A DNA stretch of 64,000 bases from Massilia sp. H6 (GTDB lineage: Bacteria > Pseudomonadota > Gammaproteobacteria > Burkholderiales > Burkholderiaceae_D). Every line of letters starts with the position of its first letter. Position 1 is the first letter of the stretch. A program made the translations under genes and the position numbers. The notes under the pieces are model-generated. The model was not told the origin of the DNA and searched no databases. It was given only the letters and a program-made list of their open reading frames with translations. The stretch spans positions 1,984,001-2,048,000 of the forward strand of contig NZ_CP103371.1 of NCBI RefSeq assembly GCF_024802625.1. The letters run 5' to 3'. Positions 54,601 through 63,316 of this stretch are shown in pieces.

Positions 54601-54927
54601 ACCCTGAAGATCGACCGCAGCTTCATCAAGGACATCTCGGCCGCCGCCGGAGGCGATGCCAATGCCGAAGCGATTGCGGTGGCAATCGTCCAACTCGGCA
54701 AGAGCCTGAACCTGTCGGTGATCGCCGAAGGCGTGGAAACCGAAGAACAGGCCGCATTCTTGCTTGGTCATGGCTGCAGCCACGCGCAGGGATATCTCTA
54801 CGGACAGCCAGTGCTGCCGTCCACGCTACTGGCGCATTGGCACCAGCAACCAGACATAGAACGCAATGACGCATACCAGGCCACAGCAACCGAAGCACGC
54901 GAACCGACCAACCCAGGCAGCGCCTGA
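51649..54927 (+). CDS. Membrane PAS-GGDEF-EAL c-di-GMP protein
   Basis: About 1092 residues. Two N-terminal membrane spans (about 37-60 and 173-192) flank a 110-residue periplasmic sensor; then HAMP (about 195-245), three PAS domains (about 255-380, 385-505, 510-640), GGDEF and EAL. The catalytic RLGGDEFIVLL is intact, and the EAL part has VEALVRWNN and DDFGTGYSSLAYL, so it may be bifunctional. Start unsure: ATG 51649, 51676 or 51682, or TTG 51643; no strong ribosome site. Its 3' end overlaps the molybdenum enzyme gene by 62 bases. Confidence 0.9.
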   Translation: MRKGQADTLMSMPRLTFSRLTSRLRKLYSRSLYGALLVVVFGSLAVPALVGGVFLIGVQEREAAVRSLDGALQRNADILALGMQESLWDMNLEAGQSLVDSVMRDPAVTHIEVRGAAGEEVIHRRARLPAGARAYRAERDIVVRGQKIGALAIEMGDYLSQQELRAKQRNYVLVLAIQLGISLLLIALLLKRRLRSPLRVLTGFSDRLARGDFDTPLVPSADDELGRLGSQMERMRMAIGELFADIGRREEQFRSIVTQVPGAVFRARPGGAIDFISDAIEDISGYPAERFMRATTDDWADIIHPEDRRMQRHLAKQALEAGASYEVEYRIIDAVGIERWVLESGQPQGVWGGEDLRVDGIIYDISARKYDQMRIEALLTEQGAILDNVMFGVLFVRERRIVSANRRAEELFGYRDGAMVGGSTAILFPGRAEFEQRWIDSCRERAGSPDSGEEILFRRADGSISWLLASGSALDPAHPNDGSIWVFADITERKLAEEKLRLAATVLEHIADGVMVLDVSGRIIATNPAFTQITGYTEHEALGQQSSLTRRGQCPHHDDGFYQQLWSELADTGFWRGEIWDNRKNGELYLSSLTVSAVRGADGGASDDASVTHYVCVFGDITKVKESQDKLDHLAHHDPLTALPNRLLFHDRLRHAMIRAARAEQQLAVLFIDLDRFKNVNDTLGHHVGDELLKQVAGALASCLREGDTLARLGGDEFIVLLEDVKGAEGGIYGAGHVAGKLMTLFEQPFTVSGYELFITASVGISLFPQDAPDLNMLVRNADVAMYQAKARGRNGYQFYAPSMSGEGVERLRMESMLRRSIEKHEIFLHYQPQVDIASGELIGVEALVRWNNPELGLVEPTRFIPVAEDTGFIGQLGQWVLAQACRQMVCWESDGLLVPKMAVNLSVRQFDRGSIAPTVAGVLRETGLAAARLQLEVTESVIMNTGDALEYINDLRAIGVGLAIDDFGTGYSSLAYLKQLPVQTLKIDRSFIKDISAAAGGDANAEAIAVAIVQLGKSLNLSVIAEGVETEEQAAFLLGHGCSHAQGYLYGQPVLPSTLLAHWHQQPDIERNDAYQATATEAREPTNPGSA

Positions 54928-57190
54928 GCGCAAGCCCGGGCGCCGGCGCTTTCTTGCCAGCGGCCTGCTCGCCGGTGGCGCCTTGCTGGTCGGCTGGGGC
55001 TATCAGCCACCGCGCCAGCGCCTGCATGCGGCGCAAGCGCTGGCCACTGAAGGCGGCGCGGTAGGCCTGAACGGCTGGGTTGCGATTGCGCCGGACGGCA
55101 TTGTCTCGGTGGTGGTGCCGCGCAGCGAAATGGGGCAGGGCGTGCACACCGCGCTGCCGATGCTGGTGGCCGAGGAACTCGACGTGCCGCTGGCCTCGGT
55201 ACGCATCCTCCAGGCCCCGATCGACAAGATCTACGCCAACGTCACGCTCTTGCGCGATGCCTTGCCCTTCCACCCCGATGACAACGGCCGCACGCACCAG
55301 GGCGCGCAGTGGCTGGCGGCCAAGCTCGGGCGCGAACTGGGCATCATGTTCACTGGCGGCTCGACCAGCGTCAAGGATGCCTGGATGCCGATGCGCGAAG
55401 CCGGCGCCGTGGCGCGCGCACTGCTGGTGAAGGCCGCGGCGCAGCGCTGGCGCGTGCCGCCGGCGCAATGCCGTACCGAAGACGGGTTCGTGATCCACCA
55501 GGGTGGCGCGCGCCTGGGGTATGGCGCGCTGGCGCTGGAGGCTGCTGGCCTCGATGCCGGGATCGCAGCATCCGACGTGCGCCTGAAGCAGGCGGGCCAG
55601 TTTCGCCTGATCGGCAAGCCGGTCGCGCGCCTGGACAGCCGCACCAGGACCGATGGCAGCGCGCTGTTCGGCATCGATGCGCGCGTGCCCGGCATGGTCT
55701 ACGCGGCGGTAAAGATGTCGCCGGTGGTCGGCGGCACGGTCGCGGCCTTTGACGCCGCCGCGGTGGCGTCGATGCCGGGCGTGCTGCACGTGGTGCCGGT
55801 TCCCGGCACGCCGGGCGAGCGCACCGGCGCCGGCGCCGGCGTGGCGGTGGTCGCCGCCGGCTGGTGGCAGGCGCACCAGGCCGCGGCGGCATTGCCGGTA
55901 ACCTGGAACGACGGCGCCCTGGCGCAGTTGTCGAGCGACGAGGTAGGGCGCGAAATGGCGCGGGCGCTCGAGCACGACAGCGGCTACGTCTATCATGAGG
56001 CCGGCACCCAGGACGTGCGCGGCATCGCGCGCACCGTCAGCGCTGAATACCGCGCGCCCTACCTGGCCCATGCGGCCATGGAGCCGATCAACTGTACCGC
56101 CCAGGTCGAGGGTGGAAAAGTTCGCCTTTGGGCTTCGACCCAGGTGCCGAGCGTGGCGGTCGACGTGGCGGCGCGCGTGGCCGGCGTGGCGCGCGCAGAC
56201 GTAAGCATCGAGGTCATGCTGCTCGGTGGCGGTTTCGGGCGCCGGCTGGAAGCCGACATGGTGGCGCAGGCGGTGACGGTGGCGCTGGCCAGCGGCGGCA
56301 AGCCGGTCCAGCTGATCTGGAGCCGCGAAGACGACACCACCCACGATGTTTACCGTCCCGCCGCGCTGGCGCGCATGCGCGCCCACCTCGACGCCGCAGG
56401 CAATATCCTTGCCTGGGACAGCAAATTGGCCAGTGGCGCCATCGGCCACCAGTATTTTTCGCGCAATCTCGGCCTGCCCGGCGTGGGCCCGGACAAGACC
56501 ACCGCCGAAGGCGCCTACGACATGCAGTACGCGATCGCCAACCAGCGCATCGCCCACGTGGCCGTCGACAGCCCGCTGCCGATCGGCTACTGGCGCTCGG
56601 TCGGGCATTCGCACAACGCCTTCTTCAAGGAGGGCTTCATCGATGAGCTGGCGCATGCGGCCGGGCGCGACAGCGTCGCGTTCCGGCGCGCCCTGCTGGG
56701 AGCGCACCCGCGCGCGCTGGCGGTGCTCGATGCGGCGGTGGCGCGCGCCGGCCAGCCGGCAGCCGGGCGCGCCCATGGCGTGGCGCTGCACCGTTCGTTC
56801 GGCAGTACCGTGGCCCAGGTGGCCGAGGTGTCGGTAAAAGGCGGCCAGATCCGCGTGCACCGGGTCGTGTGCGCGATCGACTGCGGCATCGCGGTCAACC
56901 CGAACATCGTCGCGCAGCAGATGGAGTCGGGCGTTTTGTTCGGCTTGTCGGCAGCGCTGTACGGCGAGATCACGCTCAAGGACGGGCGGGTGCAGCAGTC
57001 GAATTTCGGCGACTACCCGGTGCTGCGCATGCACGAGGCGCCGCAGGTCGAGACCATCATCATGCCAAGCGCCGCCCACCCGGAAGGGGTAGGCGAGCCG
57101 GGCACGCCGCCGGTTGCGCCGGCAGTGGCTGCTGCCGTGTTCAAGCTGACCGGCCAGCGCCTGCGCAGTCTGCCGTTGCGGCTGGCATAG
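54866..57190 (+). CDS. Molybdenum hydroxylase large subunit (IorB/xanthine-dehydrogenase family), Tat-exported
   Basis: A 774-residue protein resembling isoquinoline 1-oxidoreductase beta subunit and aldehyde oxidase-type enzymes. A Tat motif RRRFLASG is followed by a hydrophobic stretch (about residues 27-45). Cofactor-site motifs: GQGVHT, GGGFGRR, MEPINCTA, HEGVGEPGTPP (given here as PEGVGEPGTPP) and EVSVKGGQ. These enzymes need a [2Fe-2S] small subunit (IorA); none is encoded next to it. The gene starts inside the GGDEF-EAL gene (62-base overlap), unusual for an enzyme of this kind. Confidence 0.85.
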   Translation: MTHTRPQQPKHANRPTQAAPERKPGRRRFLASGLLAGGALLVGWGYQPPRQRLHAAQALATEGGAVGLNGWVAIAPDGIVSVVVPRSEMGQGVHTALPMLVAEELDVPLASVRILQAPIDKIYANVTLLRDALPFHPDDNGRTHQGAQWLAAKLGRELGIMFTGGSTSVKDAWMPMREAGAVARALLVKAAAQRWRVPPAQCRTEDGFVIHQGGARLGYGALALEAAGLDAGIAASDVRLKQAGQFRLIGKPVARLDSRTRTDGSALFGIDARVPGMVYAAVKMSPVVGGTVAAFDAAAVASMPGVLHVVPVPGTPGERTGAGAGVAVVAAGWWQAHQAAAALPVTWNDGALAQLSSDEVGREMARALEHDSGYVYHEAGTQDVRGIARTVSAEYRAPYLAHAAMEPINCTAQVEGGKVRLWASTQVPSVAVDVAARVAGVARADVSIEVMLLGGGFGRRLEADMVAQAVTVALASGGKPVQLIWSREDDTTHDVYRPAALARMRAHLDAAGNILAWDSKLASGAIGHQYFSRNLGLPGVGPDKTTAEGAYDMQYAIANQRIAHVAVDSPLPIGYWRSVGHSHNAFFKEGFIDELAHAAGRDSVAFRRALLGAHPRALAVLDAAVARAGQPAAGRAHGVALHRSFGSTVAQVAEVSVKGGQIRVHRVVCAIDCGIAVNPNIVAQQMESGVLFGLSAALYGEITLKDGRVQQSNFGDYPVLRMHEAPQVETIIMPSAAHPEGVGEPGTPPVAPAVAAAVFKLTGQRLRSLPLRLA

Positions 57191-57225
57191 GAGCCGTCGA
57201 GCGCAACTCCGGGCGCTTGACCGGC

Positions 57226-57651
57226 CTAGGTTAGGCCGCCGAGCAATGCGCGCAGGTTACAGTCGCGCTGCCAGGCGCGCCGTTCTTCGCTCGAGCCGGC
57301 CCAGCGCGCCATTTCTTCGGGCGTCTGGCCAGCCTGCACCTGGACCAGCCGGTCGGCCACGATGGCGTCCGGCAGCATGGTGCCGAAAAAGCCCACCGTG
57401 TCGCCGCGCTGTACCAGCAGGGTGGGGAAGTTGTCGACATCGAGGTCGCCCACGACATCGGCCTGGTCTTCGATATCGATCCAGATAAAGGTCTTGTCCG
57501 GGTGGCGCGTGGCGAGCAGCTCGAACGTGGCGCGATAAGATGCGCAGGTGCCGCACCAGGCGGCGCACAGGCAGGCGACCGTCAGCGTGTCGTCGCCGAT
57601 GGCGGCGGCGATGGCCGCGCGGTTGGCGGAATCCAGTGTCAGGCTTTGCAT
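57226..57651 (-). CDS. Thioredoxin-like protein
   Basis: A 141-residue thioredoxin-fold protein with the active site AAWCGTC near residue 32 and the cis-Pro in VDNFPTLLV. No signal peptide, so cytoplasmic. CGTC differs from the CGPC of standard thioredoxin. Convergent with the molybdenum enzyme gene and divergent from tsaB. Partner unknown. Confidence 0.85.
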   Translation of the reverse strand: MQSLTLDSANRAAIAAAIGDDTLTVACLCAAWCGTCASYRATFELLATRHPDKTFIWIDIEDQADVVGDLDVDNFPTLLVQRGDTVGFFGTMLPDAIVADRLVQVQAGQTPEEMARWAGSSEERRAWQRDCNLRALLGGLT

Positions 57652-57742
57652 GAGCCGGATTCTACTCCGTGTTGCCCCTGTCTTGGGTTTTGCGCAGGCT
57701 GCCGCCATGGCCGACGGGCCCTTGAGCGGGTAAAATGCCGGC

Positions 57743-58453
57743 ATGCCCAACATCCTCGCCATCGAAACCTCGTCCGAGCTCGCGTCCTGTGCACTGCTGG
57801 CCGGGGATCGCGTTATCGCTCGCGCCACCTCTGGCGTGCGCACCCATTCGCAATCGATCCTGCCGATGGTGCAGGAACTGCTGCGCGAAGCCGGCATCGC
57901 GCTGGCCGACTGCGATGCGGTCGCCTTTGGCGCCGGTCCCGGCTCGTTCACCGGGGTGCGCACCGCCTGCGGCGTGGCCCAGGGCCTGGCCTTTGGCGCT
58001 GGCCTGCCAGTGGTGCCGATGGTGACCCTGGCGGCGATGGCCGAAGCCTGCCGCGCCCGCACCGGTGCCGACGAGGTGCTGGCGGTGCTGGACGCGCGCA
58101 TGAACGAAGTGTATTGGGCCCAGTACCGCCACGATGGCAACGGCTGGATCACGGTCAGCGCGCCAGCCCTGTGCGCGCCAGAGGCAGTCCAGCCGGTGCC
58201 GTGCGCGCGCCTGGCGGCCTGCGGCAATGGCTTCGCGGTGTATCCCGACGCCTTTGCCGGCAAGGCCTTTGCCCAGGGAGCGCTGGACGACATTCTGCCG
58301 CATGCGCGCGAGATGGCGCTGCTGGCGCTGCCGGCCCTGGCGGCAGGTTCGGGCTTGCCGGCTGCCCAGGCCCAGCCGCTCTACCTGCGTAACAAGGTCG
58401 CCTATACCAGCGCCGAGCGCCAGATAATCAATGCGGCGAAGGCTGGAACATGA
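57743..58453 (+). CDS. tsaB: tRNA threonylcarbamoyladenosine biosynthesis protein TsaB
   Basis: A 236-residue paralogue of TsaD that scaffolds the TsaBDE complex making t6A at position 37 of ANN-reading tRNAs. The ASKHA start NILAIETSSELASCALL and GPGSFTGVRTA are typical. No Shine-Dalgarno; TAAAAT at 57731-57736 ends six bases before the ATG, so the transcript may be leaderless. Overlaps rimI by four bases (ATGA). Confidence 0.93.
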   Translation: MPNILAIETSSELASCALLAGDRVIARATSGVRTHSQSILPMVQELLREAGIALADCDAVAFGAGPGSFTGVRTACGVAQGLAFGAGLPVVPMVTLAAMAEACRARTGADEVLAVLDARMNEVYWAQYRHDGNGWITVSAPALCAPEAVQPVPCARLAACGNGFAVYPDAFAGKAFAQGALDDILPHAREMALLALPALAAGSGLPAAQAQPLYLRNKVAYTSAERQIINAAKAGT

Positions 58454-58941
58454 CAGCCACGGATCATGGCGGCCCGCTGGTGTTCGCGCCGATGACCGCG
58501 GCAGACATCGACGCGGTGCATGCGCTCGAGTGCAGCGTGTTCCCGTATCCGTGGAGCCGGACCAATTTCACCGATTCGCTGGCCAGTGGCTACGATGCCT
58601 GGACCGTCCGCGACCCCGGTGGTGCGTTGGCTGGCTACTACCTGTTGATGTATGCGCTCGACGAAGCGCACCTGCTCGATGTAGCGGTGGCCGGCGGCCG
58701 CCAGCATCAGGGACTGGGACGCCAGCTGCTCGACCGTATCGGCGCGCGCGCGCGGCAGCAGGGCATGCACTCTATCCTGCTCGAAGTGCGCCCGTCGAAC
58801 ACGCGCGCGCTTGAGGTATACCAGCGCTATGGCTATCGTGAAATCGGCCGCCGCAAGGGCTATTATCCAGCCCATGCAGGGCTGCGCGAGGATGCCATCG
58901 TGATGCGCCTGGAACTGTCCGGGGACCAGCAATGCAGATGA
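58450..58941 (+). CDS. rimI: Ribosomal protein S18-alanine N-acetyltransferase RimI
   Basis: A 163-residue GNAT acetyltransferase that modifies the N-terminus of S18. Acetyl-CoA loop HQGLGRQLLDRI, plus LLEVRPSNTRALEVYQRYGY, typical of RimI. tsaB-rimI overlap is a very common pair. Its 3' end overlaps the next gene by ten bases. Confidence 0.93.
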   Translation: MTATDHGGPLVFAPMTAADIDAVHALECSVFPYPWSRTNFTDSLASGYDAWTVRDPGGALAGYYLLMYALDEAHLLDVAVAGGRQHQGLGRQLLDRIGARARQQGMHSILLEVRPSNTRALEVYQRYGYREIGRRKGYYPAHAGLREDAIVMRLELSGDQQCR

Positions 58942-59783
58942 GCGGGCGCGACGCGGCCTTCCTGGCCGAAATGGGCATCGGCCCTCTGTGGAGCGTGCGC
59001 GCTGCGCCTGCTGCGCCGGCGGACGATGCCGCGGCATCGGCGGTATCGGCGGCATCGGCGGCGCCGCCGGCCGCGCTGGCGCCGCCGCCGATGCCGCGCC
59101 AGGTCGCCGAACCGGTCGCCCAGCGGGCCTGGTCGGCGCCGCTGCAAGAGCCAGTGCCGGCGCCGCAGCAGGTCGACGTTTCCACGCTCGACTGGGCCGG
59201 CCTGCGGCAGGCGGTAGCCAGTTGCCGGCATTGCAGCGCCTGCAGCGAAGGCCGCAAGCCGGTGCTGGGCAGCGGCTCCGAGAGGGCGCGCTGGCTGGTC
59301 GCGGCAGGAACCGCCAGTGCGCTCGATGAACAGGCCGGGCATGCGCTCAGCGGCGACGCCGGCAAGCTGCTTGACAACATGCTGCTTGCCGCCGGCCTGA
59401 CACGCGCAACCGATGCCTATGTCACCAGCCTGGTCAAATGCCGGCCTGCCAACCGCAATGGCGGCGACCGCGCGCCGACCCTCGACGAGGTTGCGGCCTG
59501 CCGTCCCTTCCTGGAGCGCGAACGCGCACTGTGCGGCGCCGGCATCGTGCTCACCCTCGGTCAGGTGGCGGCCAATGGCCTGCTTGGCAAATCGCTGCAA
59601 GCACCACTGGCTGAGTCGCGCGGCGCCGTCCACCGCCTGGGCGCGGTGCCGCTGGTGGCGACGCTGCATCCGGGCGAACTGCTGCAGCGCGGCGCCGACA
59701 AGGCGCTGGCCTGGGCCGACCTGTGCCGGGCAAAAGCCGCCGACGCTGGTGGCAGCGACGGTGCCGATGGCAGCGCCGGCTGA
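58932..59783 (+). CDS. Family-4-like uracil-DNA glycosylase, degenerate active site
   Basis: A 283-residue protein whose second half matches the UDG family 4/5 fold. Iron-sulfur Cys candidates: CRHCSAC, KCRPANRN and ACRPFLERE; motif II-like THPGELL. But the catalytic motif (usually GEAPGxxED) reads AAGTASALDEQ, so excision of uracil is doubtful. The first 90 residues are Ala/Pro-rich and unstructured. Follows rimI by overlap, preceding a DUF1853 gene by overlap, so it is part of a tight operon. Confidence 0.8.
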   Translation: MQMSGRDAAFLAEMGIGPLWSVRAAPAAPADDAAASAVSAASAAPPAALAPPPMPRQVAEPVAQRAWSAPLQEPVPAPQQVDVSTLDWAGLRQAVASCRHCSACSEGRKPVLGSGSERARWLVAAGTASALDEQAGHALSGDAGKLLDNMLLAAGLTRATDAYVTSLVKCRPANRNGGDRAPTLDEVAACRPFLERERALCGAGIVLTLGQVAANGLLGKSLQAPLAESRGAVHRLGAVPLVATLHPGELLQRGADKALAWADLCRAKAADAGGSDGADGSAG

Positions 59784-60738
59784 GACTTACCAGCAAGGAT
59801 TTCACCGTCGCTGGGGCCACCTGCGGCGCGCCCGGGTGCGCGCCCTGGCCTGGTTGCTCGATGCGCCTGGCTTGCTCGACCCGGACCACCCGCAGTGGGC
59901 CGGCCGGGTCGCCAGTACGGGTCCGGTTACCCTTGATGTGGCCGCCTGGTTGGCGCGCCTCGACCACGATCCGGCCGCGCTCGACGCCGCGCTCGGTCCG
60001 CGCGTCTACACCCGACTCGGCCTGTATGCCGAGAAGCTGATGGCTTTTTACTATGAACAGCAGGGTCGATTGGTCGCGCATGGCTTGCAGGTACGCGCCA
60101 ATCGCAACGATACCATCGGCGAATTCGACTTCTTGCTGGAACACGGGCCGGACGCGCTCGAGCACATCGAGTTCGCCACCAAGTTCTACCTGCTGGACGC
60201 GCCAGGCGGTTCTGCTCACCCCGAAGAGCGGCAACTAACTGCCCTGGTTGGCCCGAACCTGGCCGATAGCCTGGGCGCGAAGATGCGCAAGGTGTTCGAA
60301 CGCCAGCTTGGCCTGGGCCAGCATCCCGCCGCCAGGGAGCTGCTGCCGCGCCCGGTGGGACTGGCGCGGGCGCTGGTGAAGGGCTGGCTATTCTATCCGT
60401 CCGGCAGCTGGCCGCAGATGAGCGGCATCGCCGCCAGTCATTGCCGCGGCTTCTGGTGCGCGCTCGACGAGGTCGAGGCGCTGGCCGGGGCGGCCTTCGT
60501 AGTGCTGCCGAAATTGCAATGGCTGGCGCCGCTACGCGCCAGTTCGGCCGAGCCGGTGCGCAATGGCGCGCAGCTACGCGCACAGCTGCAGGCGCAGTTC
60601 GAGACCAATCCTGCGCCGGTTCTGGTGGCCGTGGTGCGCCAGTTGCCTGGCGCGGTCGAGGAAATCGAGCGCGGGTTCATCGTGCCGAACGACTGGCGCG
60701 CACGCGCGGCAGTTAGCCGCGCGTTGCAGCAGACCTGA
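59767..60738 (+). CDS. DUF1853 family protein
   Basis: A 323-residue protein with DUF1853 features (LGLYAEKLMAFYYEQ, NDTIGEFDFLLEH, HIEFATKFYLL), which resemble a PD-(D/E)xK-type nuclease core (EFDFLL then EFATKFY), though that is only a family-level suggestion. Start at 59767, overlapping the previous gene by 17 bases; a GTG six bases upstream is also possible. Function unknown. Confidence 0.85.
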   Translation: MAAPAETYQQGFHRRWGHLRRARVRALAWLLDAPGLLDPDHPQWAGRVASTGPVTLDVAAWLARLDHDPAALDAALGPRVYTRLGLYAEKLMAFYYEQQGRLVAHGLQVRANRNDTIGEFDFLLEHGPDALEHIEFATKFYLLDAPGGSAHPEERQLTALVGPNLADSLGAKMRKVFERQLGLGQHPAARELLPRPVGLARALVKGWLFYPSGSWPQMSGIAASHCRGFWCALDEVEALAGAAFVVLPKLQWLAPLRASSAEPVRNGAQLRAQLQAQFETNPAPVLVAVVRQLPGAVEEIERGFIVPNDWRARAAVSRALQQT

Positions 60739-60745
60739 GTCGAAC

Positions 60746-60770
60746 GCCTGGGCGCGAGACCCGCCCAGGC
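60746..60770. terminator. Hairpin between DUF1853 and lplT ends
   Basis: GCCTGGGCG and CGCCCAGGC, nine pairs, seven-base loop, between two convergent stops. No T-run on either side, so a weak bidirectional terminator at most. Confidence 0.5.
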
Positions 60771-60777
60771 TCCAGGA

Positions 60778-62040
60778 TCAATGCTTGTGCTCGCCGATCA
60801 GCGCGAGCGAATCGTGCTCGCGCTGGTTCGCCGCATGCTTGCGTCCGATGAAATACATGATGCCGGCCACCGACAGCCCGAACATGATGACGATGATGTC
60901 GAGGTCGAGGTTCAGCGTGATCATCACTGCGTACAAGGCCAGCATGGTCAGGATCGACAGGTTTTCATTGAAGTTCTGGACTGCGATCGAGTGGCCGGCG
61001 CTCATCAGGACGTGGCCGCGGTGCTGGAGCAGGGCGTTCATCGGCACCACGAAGAAACCGGACAGGAAGCCGATCAGGATCAACAGCGGATAGGCATAGG
61101 TAACCGAAGTCACGAACACCATGCTGCATACGACCAGGCCCATGATGATCCCGAGCGGGATCACGGTAAGCGATTTGCGCAGCGGAATCATGCGCGCGGC
61201 CATGATCGCGCCCAGCGCCACGCCGATCGCCACCACGCCAATCAGATTGGTCGCCTTGTCGAGCGGCATGTGCAGCGAGCGCTCGGCCCATTTCAGCACG
61301 ATGAATTGCAAGGTCGCGCCGGCACCCCAGAACAGCGTGGTCACCGCCAGCGAGATCTGGCCGAGCTTGTCGCGCCACAGCGTGGCCGAGCAGTTGGCGA
61401 AATCGGCGATCAGCTTGGCCGGGTTGCGCTCCTGGTGCTCGTAGCGCGCACCGGTGTCGGGAATGCGCAGGTTGAACAAGGTGGCGAGGATGTAGATGAC
61501 CACCACGACCGCCATCGCCGCCTCGGCGCCGGTATCGATTCCGGTGTCGAAGCCTGGCATATCGAAGCCCAGGAGCCAGGCGCTACCGTGCGTGCTGACC
61601 AGGGTGCCGCCCAGTACGGTGCCGAAGATGATCGACATCACGGTCAAGCCTTCGATCCAGCCATTGGCGGGAACGAGCTTCTCGGGCGGCAGCAGTTCGG
61701 TCAGGATGCCGTACTTGGCGGGGGAGTAAACGGCGGCGCCGAACCCGACCACGGCGTACGACAGCAGCGGGTGCACCGAGACGAACATCAGGCCGCAGCC
61801 GAACACCTTGATCAGGTTGGCAATGAACATCACGCGGCCCTTGGGCAGCGAGTCGGCGAAGGCGCCCACGAAGGCGGCCAGCAGCACGTAGAAGAGCACG
61901 AATGAGAGCTTCAGCAGCGGAGTCAGCGAAGCCGGGGCATTCATCGACGTCAGCAGACTGATCGCAACAAACAGGAGCGCATTGTCTGCCAGCGACGAGA
62001 AAAACTGCGCCGCCATGATGGTATAAAACCCACGGTTCAT
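60778..62040 (-). CDS. lplT: Lysophospholipid transporter LplT
   Basis: A 420-residue, 12-span MFS protein. It flips lysophospholipids across the inner membrane for re-acylation. Typical sequences: NRGFYTIMAAQFFSSLADNA (20 residues), LLKLSFVLFYVLLAAFVGA, and AAVYSPAKYGILTELLPP. The start at 62040 is the family's N-terminus; an upstream in-frame extension is not plausible. The usual partner aas (acyltransferase) is absent. Divergent from alr. Confidence 0.9.
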   Translation of the reverse strand: MNRGFYTIMAAQFFSSLADNALLFVAISLLTSMNAPASLTPLLKLSFVLFYVLLAAFVGAFADSLPKGRVMFIANLIKVFGCGLMFVSVHPLLSYAVVGFGAAVYSPAKYGILTELLPPEKLVPANGWIEGLTVMSIIFGTVLGGTLVSTHGSAWLLGFDMPGFDTGIDTGAEAAMAVVVVIYILATLFNLRIPDTGARYEHQERNPAKLIADFANCSATLWRDKLGQISLAVTTLFWGAGATLQFIVLKWAERSLHMPLDKATNLIGVVAIGVALGAIMAARMIPLRKSLTVIPLGIIMGLVVCSMVFVTSVTYAYPLLILIGFLSGFFVVPMNALLQHRGHVLMSAGHSIAVQNFNENLSILTMLALYAVMITLNLDLDIIVIMFGLSVAGIMYFIGRKHAANQREHDSLALIGEHKH

Positions 62041-62209
62041 TCTAAAAGAGTAAAAGCTGGTCCGAGTTGCTTTATACCATGAATGATCTGCGCTCCAAAA
62101 GAAAACCGGCCCTGCTAGTGGCGTCTGGTCCGGCACGTCCCGGCACGCTCCGGTAAAATAGCTGTTTTCCCAACCCTTGATCATCGGTGCACCCACACCG
62201 GTATTGACG

Positions 62210-63316
62210 ATGCCACGCCCGCTCTTCGCCACCATTCATCTCGACTCGATGCAACATAACCTGGCGCAAGCCCGCAGTTGCGCGCCGTACGCCAGGATCT
62301 GGGCGGTGGTCAAGGCCAACGCCTACGGACATGGCCTGGAGCGCGCCATGCGCGGCTTTGCCACTGCCGATGGCCTGGCCCTGATCGAAGTCGACTACGC
62401 GGTGCGCCTGCGCGAGAGCGGCTGGATCAAGCCGTTGCTGCTGCTGGAAGGGTTCTTCGACGCATCCGACGTGCCGCTGCTGGCCGAGCACAATATTAAT
62501 ACCGCGGTCCATTGCATCGAGCAGGTCAAGATGCTCGAGTACACCCAGTTGTACCGCCCGATCGACGTGCACCTGAAGATGAATACCGGAATGAACCGCC
62601 TGGGCTTCCAGCCGGGCGAGTATGCGGCGGCCTATGCGCGCCTGCGCGCCATTCCGGGTATTCGCAACATCACCCACATGACCCATTTCGCCAATGCCGA
62701 CGAACTGGAGCACCCGCGCCTGACCATCGCCGACCAGGTGCGCCGCTTCCAGCACGGCGCCGACGGACTGCCGGGCGAACGCAGCCTGTCCAATTCCGGC
62801 GGCGTGCTGCATCAGTCCGACCTGGGCGATTCCTTGTCGAACGACTGGGTGCGGCCTGGCATCATGCTCTATGGCGGCACCCCGGGCGGGCGTAGCGCCC
62901 AGGACTTCGGCCTGCTGCCGACCATGACCCTGCGCTCGGAGATCATTGGCATGCAGGAGATAGTCGCTGGCGACACGGTCGGCTACGGCAGCCGTTTCGA
63001 GGCCAGCGGACCGATGACGGTGGGCGTGGTCGCCTGCGGTTACGCCGATGGCTACCCGCGCCACGCCCCCCATGGCACTCCGGTGGTGGTCGACGGCGTA
63101 CGCACCACGTTGGTGGGACGGGTCTCGATGGACATGATGACGGTTGACCTCACGCCGGTACGCAATGCGCGGGTCGGCAGCAAGGTGACGCTGTGGGGCG
63201 ATGGCCTGCCAATCGACGAGGTAGCCCAAAGCGCCGGCACCATCGGCTATGAACTGATGTGCGCCCTCGCCGGACGGGTGCGGGTGCAAGAAGGGCCGAT
63301 GGGTTCCGATGGCTAA
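62210..63316 (+). CDS. alr: Alanine racemase
   Basis: Makes D-alanine for peptidoglycan. The 368-residue enzyme has the PLP Lys35 in VVKANAYGHG, the catalytic Tyr in VGYGSRF and the domain fold of Alr. Start at 62210 is the first Met of the conserved N-terminus; the ribosome site is weak. TAAAAT at 62154-62159 is a likely -10. Overlaps radA by eight bases. Confidence 0.95.
   Translation: MPRPLFATIHLDSMQHNLAQARSCAPYARIWAVVKANAYGHGLERAMRGFATADGLALIEVDYAVRLRESGWIKPLLLLEGFFDASDVPLLAEHNINTAVHCIEQVKMLEYTQLYRPIDVHLKMNTGMNRLGFQPGEYAAAYARLRAIPGIRNITHMTHFANADELEHPRLTIADQVRRFQHGADGLPGERSLSNSGGVLHQSDLGDSLSNDWVRPGIMLYGGTPGGRSAQDFGLLPTMTLRSEIIGMQEIVAGDTVGYGSRFEASGPMTVGVVACGYADGYPRHAPHGTPVVVDGVRTTLVGRVSMDMMTVDLTPVRNARVGSKVTLWGDGLPIDEVAQSAGTIGYELMCALAGRVRVQEGPMGSDG

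Noticed and set aside
54626-57079. 817-residue minus-strand ORF opposite the molybdenum enzyme
   Set aside because: Antisense shadow; His/Arg-rich with no family signature.
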